From positions 1,426,001-1,490,000 of the forward strand of contig MSED01000004.1 in NCBI GenBank assembly GCA_002099365.1: DNA of 64,000 bases, given 5' to 3'. The notes beneath the pieces were generated by a model. That model saw only the letters and a list, made by a program, of their open reading frames with translations. It was not told the origin of the DNA and made no database searches. Of this stretch, positions 21,914-32,961 are shown in pieces. Source of the stretch: Phialophora verrucosa (Eukaryota > Ascomycota > Eurotiomycetes > Chaetothyriales > Herpotrichiellaceae). The translations under genes were made by a program, and so were the position numbers. Each line of letters opens with the position of its first letter. Position 1 is the stretch's first letter.

Positions 21914-22771
21914 GATGCGCTGATCGGGAGAGAGAGAGAGCTGGGAGAGAGAAAACAAGAAACAGAACCTACCATATGGGATTCTGCCGGTACAGATATC
22001 TCTCGTGCAACCTACTGTTCGCCACAAGCTGTGAGAAGCCCGCAAGCTTTCCAACCCCGCATGTCATTGCACAGCAATTGAGATCGTTATCAGGAAGCTT
22101 GACAAGCTTTGTTGGTCACGAAGGATGACGATGCAACGTTGGATGGCATGGAAGTTAGGAGTCTTGGACGCAAAGGGAAGGCGAACGAATGATCTTCGGA
22201 CTAGCGCAAGGAACGACTGTCGTAACCGGGCCACGCCGTGACAATGGAGAAAGGTCGAATCTGACTGAAGGCGACACAAGAGGAAGGGCAGAAGCGAGGC
22301 CAATGAGGCAATCGGAAGATAACGATGTCAAGCATTGCTTGCAACCTCGGCAATGCGACAAGCACTTGAGATCTGCCGCCACCCGCAACGATCACCCGCG
22401 TGAGACTGGAGACTTCATCGTGTAATGCGGGAACCGAGTACGAAGACGCGGATGGTTTGAAACAGACTGGAAATCTGAGCCTGCGGAGTCGGGGGAGTGC
22501 AAAAACTCCGGGTGTGGGAATCACGGGGGTCACAGCTTGATCGAGCGTCTTGGCATGACGTCGGTGGTGAGGGGGAGCGCAGTGCATTTCTCGAGAGCAC
22601 GTGCATGTTCCGTCGGGCCAATCAACTTCCACCAACCTTCCTTCCTATTTTGGGTTTACAGAGCCGAGCCATGTCGAGCTATTCCTATCAAAAGGCCATC
22701 AGACTCACCGACTTCTATTCCTCTAGATCCTTCTTCTTTTGACTTGAGCGTTGGTGGCATGGACACCGTGG
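21914..22771. other. Intergenic region between S28 and SDR genes
   Basis: The S28 peptidase starts at 21913 and the SDR stops at 22772, both on the minus strand. Short frames on both strands show no domain. The part next to 21913 (a GA-rich run at 21926-21953 on the plus strand) is likely the peptidase leader. Confidence 0.4.
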
Positions 22772-23942
22772 TTACTGTCCGTTTGCCAGGAGTACACGGC
22801 CGCCATCCACGCAAAGACATCTTCCATCGACATATGCCTGTGACGGATCTTAGTCCAACCCCTTTTTGTGCGATGGAAGAGATGTCAACTTACTCCTGCC
22901 TGGCTGCTCAAATATAGCACAGCCCCAACAATGTCTTCTGTGCGCCCTATTCTTGCGGCCGGCATCGCCTTGAAGAGCTCGGCAAATTGGTTGTCTCCCT
23001 CCTCGACAGGGTTCATCTTACTTGGGACGACTGTAACCTGCGTCAGTTTGATACCAAGACACTTCAGAGACGATCACTTACATCCTGGGTTGATCGCATT
23101 GACCCGCACATACCCTGGAGAGCAGAGGCAGTCAGAATAGCCCTTCGTGCTTAAAGGCAGCAACCCAAAAGGCCTCCCACTCACATCTTGCAAATTTACT
23201 CGCCAATAGCGCTACCAGGTGATCAATCGCAGCTTTACTCGCGGCGTACGATGTCAAGTCGACGTTGGTGCAGTTGTGCATACTGGCGCAACTGCTGGTT
23301 ATGATCATTACACCACGTCCTTCATCTCTGCCCGTCCTGCCGTTTCCAAGGTCAAGGTTGCTCGCAGCCACTAACAACTTCAAGAGTGCCACAGACAGGA
23401 AATAGTGGGCGGTGACGTTGACACGGAAGGTGTCGTCCCAGTCGGAATGCCGGGAGGACCATAGGGATCCTTGTAATTCGTCCAACGACGCGGTTTTGAC
23501 ATCGCACATACTTGGCGGGTCTCTCCTGATCCCAGCGTTTGAGCAGAGGATATCGAGGTGAGTCTCTTGCTTTGCAACTTCTTGGGCGACAGCGGCAATG
23601 CCATCTTTCGTAGCCAGATCGCTGGCGAATCTGTGCAAAGCCCTTGTCAGGCAATCGCCTTGCACAGAGGAACTCTCCCTTACCCAATGGCCGTTCCACC
23701 CGTTGGCTTTCCAATCTCGTTGAGCTCCTTCACAACGCCATCGATGTCATCGCTGGACAAGGCAGTCACGTATACCTTTGCCCCGTTTGAGACCAAGCCC
23801 TGATTTCGTGTCAATGCCGATGCCAGAGTTTGCAATGCGGGCTCACCTGGGCAATCATCAACCCCAGTCCAGAACATCCCCCAGTCACGAGGGCAACTCG
23901 GCCCTTCACGCCAAACAAATCAGTGACGGAAAGGGACGGCAT
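22772..23942 (-). CDS. Short-chain dehydrogenase/reductase
   Basis: Six exons fit in phase: 23942-23847, 23799-23684, 23630-23185, 23114-23082, 23030-22894 and 22837-22772, giving 297 aa. The cofactor motif TGGCSGLG lies in exon 1 (residues 20-27), CSNAG follows, then the catalytic Ser in ITSSCAS and YAASK (Tyr-x3-Lys). NPGFVPSKM and GRTEDIVGAVLYLSS follow, and the end VDGG is standard for classical SDRs. Such enzymes oxidise or reduce alcohols and ketones with NAD(P)H in the cytosol. A few in-frame stop-free introns are very short (47-70 nt). The gene is transcribed away from the CYP504 gene, with 310 bp between starts, so the two may share regulation. The substrate is unknown. Confidence 0.88.
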
Positions 23943-24252
23943 TTTTGAGCATTTTGAAAACCGCTCTGGACGAGATGATCGATCTAAAAATGCACATCAA
24001 ATCCACCGCAACCTTGGTTGCCTCCACTGCGGCTCTGGCCGCCTGCGACGTCTTTTACCGTCCTTCTCCGTCGGCGCCCCCGTGGTCTCGCACAAGTCCG
24101 CAGCTCGCTTCTCCTTGCTCGATTGACGTTTTCCTTGCGAGCGGAGCATCTCAACGATATAAACTTGATTCTGGAAGTCGGAATTATTGCCAGCCATTCC
24201 CGGAACCATTCGAGATTTCGAAAGTGAAAGCGTTTGGTTCGAGAGTCGCAGA
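23943..24252. promoter_or_regulatory. Shared promoter of SDR and CYP504 genes
   Basis: The two ATGs face away from each other across 310 bp. The region has no convincing gene and must carry both promoters. Co-regulation is inference from the arrangement. Confidence 0.6.
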
Positions 24253-25965
24253 ATGGCGGCGATGACTAGCTCCGTTGCGGGCTTCTATGGTGATCTCAAT
24301 CATGCGCCTACCGTCTGGATTATTGCGGCTGTTCTGATTGTGTTTGGTCTTTATAAGGTAAATAGCGGCATTGATAGTCTTCTGTCAAAAGGCTGACGGC
24401 GACAGTGGTCGACTTCCACCGACATCCCGAAGATCAAAGGTCTAACGGAAATTCCTGGCGCTCTACCAATCCTCGGCCATCTCCAGCAACTTGGCCCGGA
24501 CCATGCCACCGTGTGCGAAGGTTGGTGGCGCAAGTATGGACAGTCGGTTTTCCAAATTCGCTTGGGCAACACTCGAGCGGTCGTAGTGAATTCTTTTGAG
24601 GACGCCAAGCAGATGCTCATCGGGAATCAAACGGCCGTTATCGACAGGCCAACATTATATACCTTCCATGGTGTCATCTCGACGACGCAAGGGTTCACAA
24701 TAGGTTCTAGTCCTTGGGACGAGTCCTGTAAGAACAAACGAAAGGCTGCTGGTCAGGCTCTCGGCAGACCGGCCATGAGGGGTTACTTCGACATGTTCGA
24801 CTTGGAATCCTATTGTATCGTACGAGACCTCTTCCGTGACAGTAAGAACGGCGAATTTGAGATCAGTGTCCGGCCTTATATCCAACGATATGCCCTCAAC
24901 ACCACGCTGACTCTCTGCTATGGTATCCGGATGGATAACGTCTACGACGACATGCTTCGCGAGATCCTACACGTCGGCTCGGCCATCTCCCTCCTCCGTT
25001 CGGCGTCAGAGAACTACCAGGACTACGTTCCCATAATGCGGTACTTCCCTAACAACGAGAAGATCCGGCGCTCGAAGGAGTTGCGAGACCGTCGTGACCG
25101 GTACCTTAATTTCCTCCTCAATAAGGTCCGCGAGATGATCAAGAAAGGCACCGATAAGCCTTGTATCAGTGCTGCCATTTTGAAGGATGAAGAGACAAAG
25201 TTGAGCGGCGTCGAGGTCTCGTCTATCTGCCTGTCGTTGGTATCCGGTGGTTTTGAGACGATCCCAGGCACCTTGACATCTTGCATCGGCTCTCTTTCCA
25301 CCAAGCAAGGACAGATCTTCCAGGAACGTGCCTACGAAGATATCATGCGATATTACCCAGATCCGGCATCGGTTTGGGCAAACAGCTTCCAAGAGGAGAA
25401 GGTGCCGTACGTCAACGCGATCATCAAGGAAGCTGCGCGTTACTACACCGTCAGCGCCATGTCATTGCCTCGCAAGACGGTCACGGATATTGAGTGGAAC
25501 GGCGCCAAAATCCCGGCCAAGACCATGATCCTCATCAACGCCCAGGCGGCGAACCACGATGTCGATCACTTCGGCCCCGATGCCAGCGTCTTCAACCCGG
25601 AGAGATGGCTGAATGACGAGTACGTGATTCAGCCTTCGTCCACCCGGCCGGAAGAGAAGCCTGGCCAGGGTATCCAGCACTTCTCCTTCGGTGCGGGCTC
25701 CAGGGCCTGCTCCGGTCAATTTATTGCCAGCAGACTATTGTACACAGCCCTCATCCGACTGTTGGTGTGTTACAAGATTGTGGCGAGTGACGCCGAGCCT
25801 CCCAACACGGACTATGTCGATTACAACCAGTTCAAGTCGGCGTTGGTGGCTATTCCCCGGGATTTTAAAGTCAAGCTCATTCCGAGGTACGACGAAAGCG
25901 TGATTCAGGAGATCATGGCTGCAGCAGCCGAGCGGACAAAGGACTATTATACGGAAGAGAACTAG
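24253..25965 (+). CDS. Cytochrome P450, CYP504 family (phenylacetate hydroxylase type)
   Basis: Exons 24253-24357 and 24406-25965 (48-nt intron, GTAAAT donor, CAG acceptor) give 554 aa. Residues about 18-35 form the N-terminal membrane anchor for the ER. Family-defining parts are the proline region EIPGALPILGHL, an I-helix region reading SGGFETIPGT in place of the common AGxDTT, the ExxR helix EAARYY, and the heme loop FSFGAGSRACSG with the ligand Cys near residue 471. The sequence closely resembles what I know of CYP504 enzymes, which in Aspergillus are PhacA (phenylacetate 2-hydroxylase) and PhacB (3-hydroxyphenylacetate 6-hydroxylase), feeding homogentisate degradation. I cannot decide between A and B types without alignment. 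The neighbouring SDR and FAD hydroxylase fit an aromatic catabolic role. Confidence 0.9.
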
Positions 25966-26633
25966 GCGAGTTCTCACATTACGAGAGTCTCGGGATACCC
26001 ATGATTGCTATGATTGCCATGATCTGGTTCGAATATGTTCAGAGAGTGGGAGGAGGATTGTGCCAGGACTTCAAGGGCTTCCACACGTAGGAAATACACG
26101 AGAGTTTACTCCAGCTTAGTTTAGTGTCTTGAATCGGATCAACTGAGATATCGTGCTGCTTCGGCGTAAGAAGTGAAGTTGCTTGGGTATGCGTCGTCTT
26201 CTTCATGTTGTTGGAACTGTCTGTCCAGACTCGTTTTGGAAGAAGGATAGCTCCTCCAGAGTCTCGGATATGAGAATGGAAGATCGAACAGGGACTATGA
26301 TGAACCACAAGCATATTGGGCATAAAGCAGAGATGAGGCGTCATATGCGAGCGAACGCGAGTGTTTTTGAGGACAAGGGAGCATAAGCGTGGAAGACTCC
26401 AGGCCTAGATTCGCCAACGGACATGCGCGGGTGCCATTGAGCCCGCCCGAAACTGCCTAGGAGCGCAACTACGCCGCCCCTTGGGCACAAACGAACTTGA
26501 ACGAGTCACTACCAACCTTCTTCACGACGCCAACCCCCGCCGCTACACGTCCATACCCACATTTCAGGCATAACAAAGCCGGACAAAAAGAAACAACAGT
26601 TTTATCTGTTGATGAACGAGCTATTATCATGGT
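25966..26633. other. Intergenic region between convergent genes
   Basis: This lies between the P450 stop and the stop of the FAD hydroxylase. Only short frames without domains are present. It presumably carries both 3' UTRs. Confidence 0.4.
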
Positions 26634-28526
26634 CTAACGACGGAGCAGTCCGCCGAGGTACGCGTCGATGGCCTCCACGGGGCTTCTGGAGTCCAGCGCG
26701 AGCCTCGCACCAATCCATCCGTCCGGCCTGACTACGAAGACGGCCCCTGAATCAACGTCCACCCCGTATCTCTGATACGCAGCACCACCGTCGACATCGT
26801 AATAGACCTTACCCAGCGGATCTGTGCCCAGTTCGAACCAGGCATTGCCCACTTTCTCGGGGAGGATGGTCAAGAAGTCAACCGGCCACTTGCGAGGCTG
26901 TGAGTCCGATGATCCATTGACATGGATGCCGTTCGAAGGTGCTGCTGTCCCGGGGACTCTCTGAGGCTTCAAATGAGCGTTTCCCTGCACATCTTGCTTC
27001 ACCTTCGCAAACGCTTCCTTGGCGCCCTTTGATCTTCCCATGAAGACGAGGATATAAAACCTCGCGAGATTCGTCATGAGGGTGTGCAGCCAGACATGTT
27101 CCCATAGTGCCGGGGTCAAGACTTGAACATCTGGCGCTCGATACCCTGCTATTGCTGGTGCCGGAATGATCGATCTGTTGGCCACAAGGTTCACATCCTC
27201 TCCGCTATCATCTCTCGAGACCGCCATGTTCGGCTCGAACCCAATCGTCAAGCCGGTGTTGAAACCTTTCGCTTCTTGAAGGATCCTCCCAAGGACAACA
27301 TTCGGATCCTCGGTTCGGTCGCCACGCCAGTCCTTCGGTAACCTGCCAGAAACAAGGACGCTGATATCTTCATCATACTTGATGAGCTTCTTGGCGTTGG
27401 GCTGCCTTTCTAGATCATAAGTCTCAAGGACTTCCTTCTTCAGCACTCCGGTCAACACCAGCGCAAGTTTCCATCCCAGGTTCACGGCATCATGCATACC
27501 AGCATTCATACCCTGTCCGGCGCCCGAGCTGTGACTGTGTGCTGCATCGCCCGCGAGAAAAACTGACTCTTTGGCCCAGAAATTCCGGGCAACGCGCTGA
27601 CCGACACTGTACACGCTTGCCCAGTCCACCCGCTCATATTCAATGTCGAATGGCTTGACTGAGCGCTTCGCTTCCTGGATAAACACCGCCTGATCCAGCT
27701 CCGCGTACAGCTTCCTCCTCTCCTGGTTCAAGGCAAAGCCAATCCTGGTCGCGCCATGGTCCAAGGGAATCCACAGTACATTCCCATACAACGGACTCTC
27801 GATTGCGCCATAGGATCTCGGTTTCGGCATCGTGGTGCTCTTCAACACCCCGTCGATCCTGACCCACTTGTCCTCTGTGCGGTCTCCGTCAGAGTCGATC
27901 CCAGCTGCTCCTCGAACTAACGTCCTCGACCCGTCACAGCCGATCAGATACCGACATTTGACAGTGTACTCCCTCTCCCTTCCTGCGCCGGCACTGCTGT
28001 CTAGGACTTTTGCCTTAACCCTCCCTTTCCCGCCGACTTCCACACTCTCGTCGACGGTTAAACCCACAAACTTGCACATCTCGCTCACTTTTGCTCCCAA
28101 ATTTGCCAACTCGGCTCGAAAGATATCCTCCACGTATTTTTGCCGCAGGACACTCGCAAACTTAAACCTCGTGTCTTCGATATCCTCGACAAAACTCCAC
28201 CCTCGACCGAACACCTCCTCGCCCTTCGTGTTATACGCTGCAGATGAGCGCACGGCCACACATTGCTGCGTGATCTGATCGGCAAGACCCATCTGTGAGA
28301 GAATTTCCATAGACCGAGGCCAGAAGGTTACTGCTCGACCAAAGCTCTCCTGCACAGGCTTTGGATGGGCCTCGATGATGTAGACTGAGATTGGTTGTGA
28401 GCCCGAGGCGGGTGAATTCAGTGGCGAAGAGAACCGGCGGAGTTGGTACGCGAGATTCAGGCCGACAGGACCGGCGCCAACTACGAGCACGTCGACGTCG
28501 ATCTCTTCCTCAGTTGGCGTCGCCAT
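26634..28526 (-). CDS. FAD-dependent aromatic hydroxylase (phenol hydroxylase-like)
   Basis: An intronless gene; the start at 28526 (630 aa) places the FAD fold right at the N-terminus, while the open frame runs up to 28568. Motifs of the class A flavin monooxygenases are present in order: VVGAGPVGLN (GxGxxG), GCDGSRTLVR (DG motif), and FLAGDAAHSHSSGAGQGMN (GD motif). The C-terminal third (from about residue 480) has the thioredoxin-like layout of phenol 2-monooxygenases, with VVRPDGWIGARL near the end. Members hydroxylate phenolic or aromatic-acid rings using NAD(P)H and O2 in the cytosol. It sits beside a P450 of the phenylacetate type and is divergent from the dihydropyrimidinase gene. The ring substrate cannot be read from the sequence. 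Confidence 0.88.
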   Translation of the reverse strand: MATPTEEEIDVDVLVVGAGPVGLNLAYQLRRFSSPLNSPASGSQPISVYIIEAHPKPVQESFGRAVTFWPRSMEILSQMGLADQITQQCVAVRSSAAYNTKGEEVFGRGWSFVEDIEDTRFKFASVLRQKYVEDIFRAELANLGAKVSEMCKFVGLTVDESVEVGGKGRVKAKVLDSSAGAGREREYTVKCRYLIGCDGSRTLVRGAAGIDSDGDRTEDKWVRIDGVLKSTTMPKPRSYGAIESPLYGNVLWIPLDHGATRIGFALNQERRKLYAELDQAVFIQEAKRSVKPFDIEYERVDWASVYSVGQRVARNFWAKESVFLAGDAAHSHSSGAGQGMNAGMHDAVNLGWKLALVLTGVLKKEVLETYDLERQPNAKKLIKYDEDISVLVSGRLPKDWRGDRTEDPNVVLGRILQEAKGFNTGLTIGFEPNMAVSRDDSGEDVNLVANRSIIPAPAIAGYRAPDVQVLTPALWEHVWLHTLMTNLARFYILVFMGRSKGAKEAFAKVKQDVQGNAHLKPQRVPGTAAPSNGIHVNGSSDSQPRKWPVDFLTILPEKVGNAWFELGTDPLGKVYYDVDGGAAYQRYGVDVDSGAVFVVRPDGWIGARLALDSRSPVEAIDAYLGGLLRR

Positions 28527-29165
28527 TTTTCTGCACTGCCGTGGCTCACCACTGACTCTTTCGCCCAAATTGCAATTGCGTCCTTCTAGGTCTCCCCTTC
28601 TCGTGGTGGCCGCTTCCAGGCTGAACGAGTCCCTCTCTGTATGAACCCTCGTGGTGGCACGTGTCTTGATCTCGCACCTGTAGTTTCGACACCGCCAGGC
28701 TAATACTCAAGCAGGGTCTAGCTCACGCAAATCTGGCTAGACAGACCGTGGCCTTCTGAAGCGGGTTGATCGAGCCATCTTTTCGATGAACCCGGATCTC
28801 GACATGTCTATCACGTTCTCCATCTTATGGCACGATGCTCAACTCCGGCCTCCATCGGCCCCCTTATCACTCGACAAAATGACAAGGCTGAGGCGATAAG
28901 CGAGCGAGGATCTCCGCGTGGGCTTGAGCCTGGAGAAGGACGTCGAGAACGTCATTCCATGGGCGACCCCCTTTCAGGCAGGACGGAGATCAACGACGTT
29001 GCTTATCATCGCGACGCGTCGGGGCCAGATCCGAACGCTCTGCTTCCCCAGATATGCATGAATCCACTGGGGAAGGCCTAGCGTCTGTCGAGGCAAAGAG
29101 ATAGGCATCATGCCTGCGCGTCTCCAGATCTCCTGGCGTTGCTGGTCCGTCAGAGTAGACGCAAC
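28527..29165. promoter_or_regulatory. Shared promoter of FAD hydroxylase and hydantoinase
   Basis: The 639 bp between the divergent starts at 28526 and 29166 contain no recognisable gene. They should hold both promoters. Confidence 0.55.
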
Positions 29166-30874
29166 ATGGACGGCTTCGACCTTCTTGTCATCAATGGACT
29201 CGTGGTGACGGCGTCGGACACGGCAAACTACGACATTGCCATCAAAGATGGGAAGATCGCGTTGCTCGCCCCGCCGGGTGTCCTGGGCAAGGACAGCGCG
29301 AAGAAAGTGATCGATGCCGAGGGTGGCTATGTCATGGTAAGGACCTTTGCCGTTGCGTCCCATTGTCCTGGACCACCATGGCTGACCCATCCCCCAGCCC
29401 GGCGGAGTCGACACCCACGTCCACCTCGAGGAGCCTGCATTGTTTGGAGGCAAGGGAAGGAGTTCCGACAACTTCGAGACCGGGACGAGAAGCAGCATCT
29501 GCGGAGGGACAACAACCATAGTGTTCGTCAAAGTCAATGCCCTGCACGATTTGCTGTAGCACGAGCAGCACTCACTCATTCACGTACTTGCCTTGCAGAG
29601 CGTTCGCGCCCCAAGCCAAAACGATCCCGTCCCTCCTCACCGTCCTCGAAGACACCCTGGCCCGTGCCAAAGACAACTGCTACACCGACTACTCCTTCCA
29701 CATGCTCGTCGGCCATCCCGGCGAACAGGCGTTGTCCGAGTTCCCCCGCCTGCGCGACCTGGGCATCTCCTCTCTCAAGATCTACATGACGTACGAAGCC
29801 TTGCAGCTTCGAGATGATCAGATCCTCGACGTCCTCCTGGCGTCCAGGAAGGAGGGCATCACGACCATGATCCACGCCGAAAACGGCGACGTCCTAAACT
29901 GGATGACCAAGAAACTCGAGGAGAGGGGTCTCTACGCCCCCAAGTACCACGCAACGAGCAGGCCGCAGATCGTCGAGACCGAGGCGACGAATCGAGCGAT
30001 TGCGTTGGCCGAGCTGATGGACGCCCCCATGTAAGTCTTCAGAGGACACGCACTCTATCGTTAACGCTCTGCTCCCCCATCCAACTGTCAGAGCAGTTGC
30101 TAAGCCAAGATCTTCAGTCTGGTCGTCCACGTCTCGTCCCCCAGCGCGGCCGCCCACCTCCGCAACGCACAGACGAGAGGCCTCCCCGTCTACGCCGAAA
30201 CGTGCCCGCAGTACCTCTTCCTGACGCGCGCGGACCTGGACAAGCCGGACTTTGAGGGCGCGAAATGCGTGTGTTCGCCGCCGCCGCGCGAGTCCGCCCA
30301 CGACCACGACGCCATCTGGCTCGGGCTCGCCAACGGGACCTTCACCGTCCTGTCGAGCGACCACTGCCCGTTCATGTACGAGGACCGCGAAAAGGGCAAG
30401 AAGAGCATCCTCAGCGCCGAATACCCCGAGGGCCGCTTCAGCGGGATCCCCAACGGCTGTCCGGGCATCGAGACCCGCTTGGCCCTGACCCTCAGCGCGA
30501 ACCGCCTGCCGCTGCAGAGGTTCGTCGAGGTCACGGCCACCAACGCCGCCCGCCTGTACGGCCTGTACCCGCAAAAGGGCACCATCCTGCCCGGCGTTAG
30601 CGACGCGGACCTCACCATCTGGTACCCGCCGGGGAGGCTGGGGTCGTTCAAGCTGACAAACAGCATGTTGCATCACAATGTCGATTACACGCCCTTCGAG
30701 GGCATGGAGCTGAACCAGTGGCCTCGCTACACCATCTTGAGGGGCCAGGTCGTCTGGGATAGGGACGGCGCCGGCCTGGTCGGGACCAAGGGCTACGGCC
30801 GGTTCGTGAGCAGAGGGAAGAGCACGCTCCCAGGACCGAGGAAGAGCGGGGACTGGGACGTTAGTACCTTTTAA
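29166..30874 (+). CDS. Dihydropyrimidinase/hydantoinase family amidohydrolase
   Basis: Four exons in phase, 29166-29336, 29398-29522, 29599-30030 and 30118-30874, give 494 aa. The first and last introns have good sites (GTAAGG, GTAAGT); the second needs a weaker GTTCGT donor. The amidohydrolase metal ligands are all visible: HVH in DTHVHLEEP, the carboxylated Lys in SSLKIYMTY, His in MIHAENGD, His in LVVHVSS, and Asp in LSSDHCPF. The family opens cyclic ureides and imides; dihydropyrimidinase (EC 3.5.2.2) turns dihydrouracil into N-carbamoyl-beta-alanine in pyrimidine breakdown, and hydantoinases open 5-substituted hydantoins. The length is standard. It shares a promoter with the FAD hydroxylase, so a pathway other than uracil degradation is possible. 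Confidence 0.92.
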
Positions 30875-31308
30875 CCCATGATAGGGGAGAAGAGGTGAGG
30901 ATGCTACTGCTGCGGAGAGGGTGAGGACCAAAAGACGACACTTGGAGAGACGGGACAAGGAAGCTGTGTCGACGCCTCTCAAGTCCTTTGCTCAAGTCCA
31001 TTCTCAAAGAGAACATACATAGTATACATACAGTATTACTATTCCATCGCAGCTTGACCGACTCGGGACGCTGACGTTGTCTGTTCTGACACTGTAGCGT
31101 TACCCTCGGTGGTGGGAGGTATCGAGACACGTGCTGAATGAAAATTAAAGCTAGTACTCCGTACACATGGACGAAATCCTTCTCAAAGTGAAACAGTGAT
31201 TGAGCTCTCCATTCCCCATCACAATCTGAAATGCTGCGCGACAGGCATCTTCGCTTGAGCGCTCGGCAACGAAAGCGAGCATTATCCGTCATCCCCGTAG
31301 TATGTTTC
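30875..31308. other. Intergenic region between convergent genes
   Basis: Between the hydantoinase stop and the F-box-like stop. No gene is recognised; presumably 3' UTRs. Confidence 0.4.
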
Positions 31309-32961
31309 CTAGCTGTAGCGATGATCGGCCGTAGGGCTCTCTCCTTCTAGATACCACGACTCGTCCACGTCGACTACTTGATCCATGGCGGCATTCCTCC
31401 CTGGCTCGGTTGCGCTGAATGAGTTCCCTTCTAGTTGTGGGCTGCCCTGGTCCTCTGTCGCCTCGTGCTGTTTGACCTTGTGCGCCTCCAGTGGGATGTC
31501 CCCACGATGACAGATATATTCTTGAACGTGGTGCAGGATAGTTCCCGGTCCCTGGGCGCTGCACACTAGAGAAACGCCGGTGTAGTCCCGGAAGGTGCCG
31601 TGGAGAGCCATACTGCTCAGCTTGAGGGACTGGTTGAGGAACTTTATGATTCTGATCATTGAGCGCACAATCGGAGCATTGACGGTGCGTGTTCGAAATC
31701 CTTTAAGAGACATATTGACGAGGGTCAGGGACTTCAGTGTGCTTGCATGCATTAATAGGAACCCCGATAGCTCCATGATAGTCGTTGCCATGTTTTCCAG
31801 TGTGAGGGTTCCCAGATTCGAATAGAACGCCCCTAGCTGGGGGGATCGAAGGAACAACGCAGTCATCCTTCTCAGGGCGTAGGCGCGTACAGGGTCAACA
31901 GTCCTGTCCATGGAGGGCATACTGTCGAAACCAAGCCATAGATTTTCCACTGCAATTAGGAGTCTGGGAAGTTGATCTAGACTTTTGGTCAAGCCATTCG
32001 ACCAATACTTACTTGCTGCGCGAAGACGGCAACGTGGTCGATCAAAGCTTTCCACTTGCAACGTGATCTTGAAGCGGTTGACTCGGGATAACAGGTCTTC
32101 GAGGTGTGGGATATGCGAGATGTTGTAGAACTCCCACCAGTAAAGCGATGTTAGATCCATTGACATGGGTTTCAAGTGGCGACATTTCTGCAATACAGAA
32201 TGCACAAGCAGGTATTGCTTTATGCCATCCAGCATAGAGACTCCAGTCCGTTTCAGCAGGTCTGAATCACTATCGAGCAGGTAGGATCCTGTCGTGGTGC
32301 GAGTTGATGGTCTAACATGAATGAAGTGTCGAAGTCGTGGAAACTTCTTTAGCGCAATCCCAACCAAGGGTGGTCCTTGAGTTAAGAAGCTGGCTTGAGA
32401 CTGGATTTCGCTATTGTATGCACTAGAAAGCTCGAGTGCCTGTACAGCTGCGTCGAGCGGAGCGAGGGACTGGAGTCGTTGAGCCAGGGAACCCGATCTA
32501 ACGAGCTGGGTGAATGGCGCCTCGACTAGGTAGTGCGTGTGGACTTCAATGGTTCGTACCAGATTTGCGAGGGTACCATGAACCGATAGCTTGCACAAGC
32601 GGTCAACGCTGTTCATGCTCGGTGACAGGCAGACTGTTCGGAAGAGAATGCGAGTGGCTGTGGAACTGGTTTGTCTGTCCACCAGACGACATGACCTCAA
32701 ATCGCTCCTTCCAGCCCATGTTAGAATGCCCTCCTTGATCTCTTCAGGCAAGTTGAACCATGTTTTCGAAGGGTTTGGTGTCGCCGTCGGAATTTGAGGT
32801 TGTTCTGTCAGGAGCTTCAGAGAGGGTTGCGGCAAAGGTTCGTTCGATGTGTCGTCCTTCCATACCCAACCGCAGGTGAAGCTGGGGTCCATGTTGGAGA
32901 GTTCTCTGAAGAGGCTTGTATTGCTAGAATGCCGAGGGTCTAGACCGGGGCAAATGGGCAA
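31309..32961 (-). CDS. F-box-like protein
   Basis: An intronless 550-aa frame; an alternative start at 32892 would remove 23 residues. Residues about 68-115 look like a fungal F-box: LPEEIKEGIL, then DLRSCRLVDRQ and ATRILFRTV, the usual helix pattern that binds Skp1. The rest is long, helical and rich in Leu, with segments such as LGTLTLENM and LKSLTLVNMSLKGF resembling degenerate leucine-rich repeats, often the substrate-binding part in SCF ubiquitin ligases. The C-terminal about 60 residues are hydrophilic and acidic, probably disordered. The F-box is inferred from motif shape; the substrate is unknown. Confidence 0.72.
   Translation of the reverse strand: MPICPGLDPRHSSNTSLFRELSNMDPSFTCGWVWKDDTSNEPLPQPSLKLLTEQPQIPTATPNPSKTWFNLPEEIKEGILTWAGRSDLRSCRLVDRQTSSTATRILFRTVCLSPSMNSVDRLCKLSVHGTLANLVRTIEVHTHYLVEAPFTQLVRSGSLAQRLQSLAPLDAAVQALELSSAYNSEIQSQASFLTQGPPLVGIALKKFPRLRHFIHVRPSTRTTTGSYLLDSDSDLLKRTGVSMLDGIKQYLLVHSVLQKCRHLKPMSMDLTSLYWWEFYNISHIPHLEDLLSRVNRFKITLQVESFDRPRCRLRAASKYWSNGLTKSLDQLPRLLIAVENLWLGFDSMPSMDRTVDPVRAYALRRMTALFLRSPQLGAFYSNLGTLTLENMATTIMELSGFLLMHASTLKSLTLVNMSLKGFRTRTVNAPIVRSMIRIIKFLNQSLKLSSMALHGTFRDYTGVSLVCSAQGPGTILHHVQEYICHRGDIPLEAHKVKQHEATEDQGSPQLEGNSFSATEPGRNAAMDQVVDVDESWYLEGESPTADHRYS

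Noticed and set aside
29894..30982. 362-codon minus-strand frame opposite the hydantoinase
   Set aside because: High GC antisense shadow of a well-supported gene; the translation is Val/Ala/Arg-rich without any motif.
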